NCBI GenBank assembly: GCA_964643885.1
Contig: CAZXUI010000013.1
Location: 9,749-73,748, forward strand
Direction of reading: 5' to 3'
Source of the DNA: CAADGL01 sp964643885
Lineage (GTDB): Bacteria; Planctomycetota; Phycisphaerae; UBA1845; Fen-1342
DNA: 64,000 nt
The translations under genes and the position numbers were made by a program. Positions 60,814 to 64,000 of this stretch are shown piece by piece; position 1 is the first letter of the stretch, and each line of letters opens with the position of its first letter. The notes beneath the pieces are model-generated. The model made no database searches and was not told the DNA's origin. It saw only the letters and a program-made list of their open reading frames with translations.

Positions 60814-61365
60814 TTGGACGGCGAACTGCTCACGCTCATGGTCACCCCCGCCGTGCTGATCTCCGCATCCGCGCTGATGGTCCTCTCCACCACCAACCGC
60901 TACGCCCGCGTCATCGACCGCATCCGCGAAATCTCGCACACGCTCGAGCAGCTCCTGCGCGGCCAGCCGTCCGCCGACGATCCGCACCGCAAGCAGCTCC
61001 TGCGCGGCCAGCCGTCCGCCGACGATCCGCACCGCGAGCAGCGCATCGAGCACGCCCGCTGGCAGATCGACACCCTGCGCCGCCGCGGCCACCTGCTCAA
61101 CCGCGCCATGCAGGCCTTCGTCGCCGCGGTCGCCGCCTTCATCGTCGCCAGCCTTTCCACCGTGATCTCGTTCACCCTCATGCGACACTCGATCGTCCTG
61201 CCGCTCTCGCTCGTGATGGCCGGCATGCTAAGCCTGCTGCTCGGCGCACAGTGCCTGATGCGCGAGCTGCGCATCTCCTTCGCCGTCACCGAGGATGAGG
61301 TCGAGTTCGTACTGACGCGCAAGCGCGGCAGCGCCAGTGAGCACCGCCGCAAGGAGCCATCATGA
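60814..61365 (+). CDS. DUF2721 membrane protein with internal tandem duplication
   Basis: A 183-residue inner-membrane protein. An N-terminal helix (MVTPAVLISASALMVLSTTNRYARVIDRIREI) is typical of DUF2721. Two further membrane segments lie at about 105-128 and 131-150. Between them the 15-residue unit QLLRGQPSADDPHR plus one residue is repeated twice in a row, encoded by a 45-base tandem duplication. The start is TTG with GGAGA seven bases upstream. Its stop overlaps the next gene (ATGA). The function is unknown. Confidence 0.85.
   Translation: MDGELLTLMVTPAVLISASALMVLSTTNRYARVIDRIREISHTLEQLLRGQPSADDPHRKQLLRGQPSADDPHREQRIEHARWQIDTLRRRGHLLNRAMQAFVAAVAAFIVASLSTVISFTLMRHSIVLPLSLVMAGMLSLLLGAQCLMRELRISFAVTEDEVEFVLTRKRGSASEHRRKEPS
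60952..61041 (+). repeat. 45-bp in-frame tandem duplication inside the DUF2721 gene
   Basis: Two adjacent 45-base units (about 60952-60996 and 60997-61041) that differ at one base (GAG/AAG at the first codon). The insertion keeps the frame and lies in the cytoplasmic linker. Confidence 0.95.
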
Positions 61366-62768
61366 AGCCTCTGCACATCTTCGCCCCCGCCGCCCTCGCC
61401 GCAAGCTGCCTGGCCGGCATTCTCGGCAGCGCTCTGGCCTGGTGGCCTGCCTCGGCCGCGCTCGCCGGCGGCAGCCGGCCCGATGAGCCGCCGCGCTGGT
61501 ACAAGGGCAACACCCACGCGCACTCGCTCTGGAGCGACGGCGACGACTTCCCCGAGATGATCGTCGACTGGTACCGCAAGCGCGACTATGACTTCCTGGC
61601 GCTCTCCGATCACAACATCCTGGCCGACCACGAGCGCTGGCTGACGATCAGCGACGTCGTCCGCCGCGCCCAGGGCGACGACGTGATGACCAAGTACGAA
61701 GCCCGCTTCGGCGACGGCTGGGTCGAAAAGCGCGAGCACGACGGCCGCCGGCAGGTGCGGCTCAAGCAGCTCGCCGAGTTCCGCGGCCTGTTCGAGAAGC
61801 CGGGCGAGTTCCTGCTCATCCCGGCCGAGGAGATCACTGACGGCTTCGCCAAGCGCCCGATTCACGTCAACGCCGTCAACATCGCCGAGCGAATCGACCC
61901 GCCGCACGGCGACTCCGCCCGCGCGACCATGCGAAACATCCTCCGCACCGTCCGGGAGCAGGCCGAGCGCACCGGCCGCCCGATCCTCGCCCACCTGAAT
62001 CACCCGAATTTCGGCTGGGGCGTGACGGCCGAGGACCTGGCCCACGTGATCGAAGAGGACTTCTTCGAGGTCTACAACGGCCATCCCGGAATCAACCACC
62101 TCGGCGACGAGACGCACGCGAGCGACGAGCGCATCTGGGACATCGCCAACACGATCCGCATCGCCGAGCTCAAGGCCCCGCCGCTCTACGGCGTCGCCAC
62201 CGACGATTCGCACACGTACCACGGCCGCAGCAACGTCACGCCCGGCCGCGGGTGGGTGATGGTGCGGGCGCGCGAGCTGAGCCCCGCCGCGCTGATCGAG
62301 GCGATGCGCCGCGGCGACTTCTACGCCTCCAGCGGCGTGACGCTGCGCGAGGTGCGCTATTCGCCGGAGACGAAGAAGATCGAGATCGAGATCGCACCCG
62401 ACGGCGACGCGACCTTCACCACCGAGTTCATCGGCACGCGCTCGGGCTTCGACGCCCGCAGCGAGCCCGCCCGCGGCGAAAACGGCGAGCCGCGCGACGA
62501 TATCACGCGCCGCTATTCCAGCGACGTCGGCGCGGTGCTGGCCCGTGTCGAGGGGCTGCGGGCCGGCTATACGCTCACCGGCGACGAGCTCTACGTCCGC
62601 GCGACGATCACTTCGTCCGCCCCGGCCGGGAATCCATCCTTCGACGGCCAGCGCAAACAGGCCTGGACCCAGCCGGTCGGCTGGGAGGAGCGCATCCGCA
62701 AAAGCCGGGCCGCGGACAATCAACGAAGTCAGCGCCCCGAACCGCGGCCGCCGGCCGATTCCGATTGA
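61362..62768 (+). CDS. CehA/McbA-family PHP-type metallohydrolase
   Basis: A 468-residue exported protein: signal peptide (about 1-35), then a PHP-type metal-binding domain. Motifs are YKGNTHAHSLWSDGDDFPEMIVDWYRKRDYDFLALSDHN (about 47-85), LAHLNHPNFGW and ATDDSHTYHGRS. The His and Asp residues of these motifs coordinate the metals. A C-terminal part (about 310-440) is a beta domain. The start overlaps the DUF2721 stop by four bases with AAGGAG five bases upstream. CehA and McbA hydrolyse carbaryl; the substrate here is unknown. Confidence 0.87.
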   Translation: MKPLHIFAPAALAASCLAGILGSALAWWPASAALAGGSRPDEPPRWYKGNTHAHSLWSDGDDFPEMIVDWYRKRDYDFLALSDHNILADHERWLTISDVVRRAQGDDVMTKYEARFGDGWVEKREHDGRRQVRLKQLAEFRGLFEKPGEFLLIPAEEITDGFAKRPIHVNAVNIAERIDPPHGDSARATMRNILRTVREQAERTGRPILAHLNHPNFGWGVTAEDLAHVIEEDFFEVYNGHPGINHLGDETHASDERIWDIANTIRIAELKAPPLYGVATDDSHTYHGRSNVTPGRGWVMVRARELSPAALIEAMRRGDFYASSGVTLREVRYSPETKKIEIEIAPDGDATFTTEFIGTRSGFDARSEPARGENGEPRDDITRRYSSDVGAVLARVEGLRAGYTLTGDELYVRATITSSAPAGNPSFDGQRKQAWTQPVGWEERIRKSRAADNQRSQRPEPRPPADSD

Positions 62769-62903
62769 ACGGCGAAGGCCGGCGAGCTATGCTGAGGGTG
62801 TCAGTTCGAGTCGGCCGACGTCGTTGTCTATAGTGACCGATCCGCGACGGCCGGGGCTGTGCCCCGCCGGCCGCGCCGGTCTGCCCTTCAACAGGATCGC
62901 TTC

Positions 62904-63764
62904 ATGCGGCCCGCAGTCCTGAGCGGCACTTCTCGCGCGGCACCAACACGCGGCGCGCCGCTCCGATTCGCGCGCCCGTCCAGCCGTCTCGCCTTCACGC
63001 TGATCGAGCTGCTCGTCGTCGTCGCGATCATCGCCCTGCTGCTGGCCATCCTCTTTCCCGCGCTGCGCAATGCCCGCGAGCAGGGCAAGCAGACCGTCTG
63101 CCTGGCCAACCAGAAGACGCTCGCGGCCGCCTTCTATCAATACGCCTCCGAGAACCGCGACGCGGTCGTCTCCTCCTGGAACGACCGCCAGAGCTGGGTC
63201 GATTGGCCGCTGCGGCCGAACGGCACCCGCATGTCCGAGAACGAGCTGCGCAACCAGCGCGACACCGAGGGCGAGAAACGCGGCATCCGCGCCGGCCTGC
63301 TCTTCCCCTACACGCTGCACGTCGAGGTCTATCACTGCCCGTCCGACCGCCGCGACCAGGGACCGCGGCCGGAGGTCGGCTTCCTGGCCTACCGCACGTA
63401 CTCGATGCCCAACTGCATGAACGGCGACGCCGGCTGGGAGACCTACGTCGGCGGCACGAAGGTCTCGACCCGCATCACCCAGATTCCGCAGCCCGCCCGC
63501 GCGTACGCCTTCCTCGAAGAGGCCGATCCGCGCGGCGTGAACATGAACTCGTGGGTGATGTGGCTCAGCGCCGAGCAGTGGATCGACCCGCTCACCGTCT
63601 GGCACCTCGACAAGAGCACGATCGGCTACGCCGACGGCCACGCGGAGGTCCACGCCTGGCAGGACTCACGCACGATCTACATGAGCCGCGAGCAGATCTT
63701 CAACACCGACGCGACCGACAACCGCGACTGGGAGTTCCTCCAGGCCCGCTGGGCGGTGCGTTGA
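62904..63764 (+). CDS. Prepilin-type N-terminal cleavage/methylation protein (second copy)
   Basis: A 286-residue pseudopilin-like protein. A long basic leader (about 30 residues) precedes the motif AFTLIELLVVVAIIALLLAILFPAL, where a prepilin peptidase would cut. The C-terminal part holds IGYADGHAEVHAW, the DGH motif of the planctomycete family. An ATG at 62904 with AGGA upstream is chosen from several; the leader is longer than in the other copy (23141-23908), which is related in both motifs. Confidence 0.87.
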   Translation: MRPAVLSGTSRAAPTRGAPLRFARPSSRLAFTLIELLVVVAIIALLLAILFPALRNAREQGKQTVCLANQKTLAAAFYQYASENRDAVVSSWNDRQSWVDWPLRPNGTRMSENELRNQRDTEGEKRGIRAGLLFPYTLHVEVYHCPSDRRDQGPRPEVGFLAYRTYSMPNCMNGDAGWETYVGGTKVSTRITQIPQPARAYAFLEEADPRGVNMNSWVMWLSAEQWIDPLTVWHLDKSTIGYADGHAEVHAWQDSRTIYMSREQIFNTDATDNRDWEFLQARWAVR

Positions 63765-63902
63765 TTACGCGGCGCCACCTCGCCCGAACGATCGGTTCCG
63801 AGCCGCGACCGTCAGGGAGCGGGAGAACTCGATAGCGCTCCCCGCGCGCACGCGCCGCGACACATACACCTGGGACAGCATCATCGCCCCGGCTCCGAAA
63901 AT

Positions 63903-64000
63903 GGGGGACCGGTCTCCGACCGGTCTGATTGGGGGACCGGTCTCTGACCGGTCTGATTGGGGGACCGGTCTCCGACCGGTCTGATTGGGGGACCGGTCTC
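63903..64000 (+). repeat. Tandem array of CCGGTC hairpin repeats (array 3), runs off the window
   Basis: Units begin (GGGGG) at 63903, 63931, 63959 and 63987, a strict 28-base period. The core is the same as in arrays 1 and 2, the linker is GATT. The Y in the core alternates C/T between units. Confidence 0.95.

Noticed and set aside
63785..63800. Second copy of the 103-bp element at 63785
   Set aside because: Only the 11-mer GAACGATCGGT is present; no matching opposite end or internal hairpin lies within 150 bases.

Overview
The window is high-GC DNA (about two thirds G+C) that reads as a free-living, flagellated, diderm member of the Planctomycetota, most likely the Phycisphaerae side of the phylum. 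This is inferred from the combination of P- and L-ring flagellar genes, several PEP-CTERM proteins, secreted dockerin-terminated proteins, pseudopilin-like prepilin proteins, MqnD (futalosine menaquinone route) and a mitochondrial-type citrate synthase. It contains one 100-N scaffold gap (46682-46781), so it comes from a draft assembly.

Layout. 1-895: end of a sugar ABC transporter permease pair. 979-4408 (minus): citrate synthase, then a single-domain response regulator and a membrane histidine kinase, closely spaced. 4913-19804 (minus): a flagellar block which in transcription order is small ORF, flgF, flgG, flgA, flgH, flgI, flgJ-like, flgN-like, flgK, flgL, fliW, csrA, flagellin, flagellin. 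A sigma-54-like site precedes it, and a separate promoter with a structured leader precedes csrA. 20196-25222: three tandem paralogous secreted proteins (two PEP-CTERM, one dockerin), a prepilin-like protein, a small Cys/His protein and a PEP-CTERM gene with an in-frame stop in its signal peptide. 25554-28715 (plus): hypothetical protein, lipoprotein hydrolase with a Cys nucleophile, DUF1611/DgcN-like protein. 28812-32738: a zinc-ribbon membrane protein and an operon of an SPFH-GYF protein with a zinc-ribbon membrane protein, like the YdjI/YdjG membrane-stress module. 33093-37770: two secreted repeat/Ig/dockerin proteins, the first frameshifted. 37817-45151: gamma-glutamyltransferase, methyltransferase lipoprotein, ffh, SpoIIE-type phosphatase, DUF192 lipoprotein, truB. 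45365-49299: PEP-CTERM protein, repeat array with the gap, tRNA-Val, dprA and an unknown gene. 49468-53433: small lipoprotein, mqnD, xylose isomerase-like protein, ankyrin protein, VOC protein. 53434-54427: decayed DNA with an IS66 remnant. 54428-63764: sialidase-like dockerin protein, sigma-70 factor, S74-chaperone protein, tRNA-Arg, DUF2721, PHP hydrolase and a second prepilin-like protein.

The most unusual aspect is the non-coding DNA. Many intergenic spaces hold short hairpins whose two arms change together while a small centre stays constant, some amplified into local tandem arrays. The three largest arrays share one 19-bp core but each has its own linker. Other spaces hold 33-bp and 53-bp hairpin tandem repeats, an inverted pair of heptamer arrays around the IS66 remnant, a 24-bp perfect hairpin and a 103-bp element with 11-bp terminal inverted repeats. 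No autonomous transposase, CRISPR array or classical defence island was recognised.
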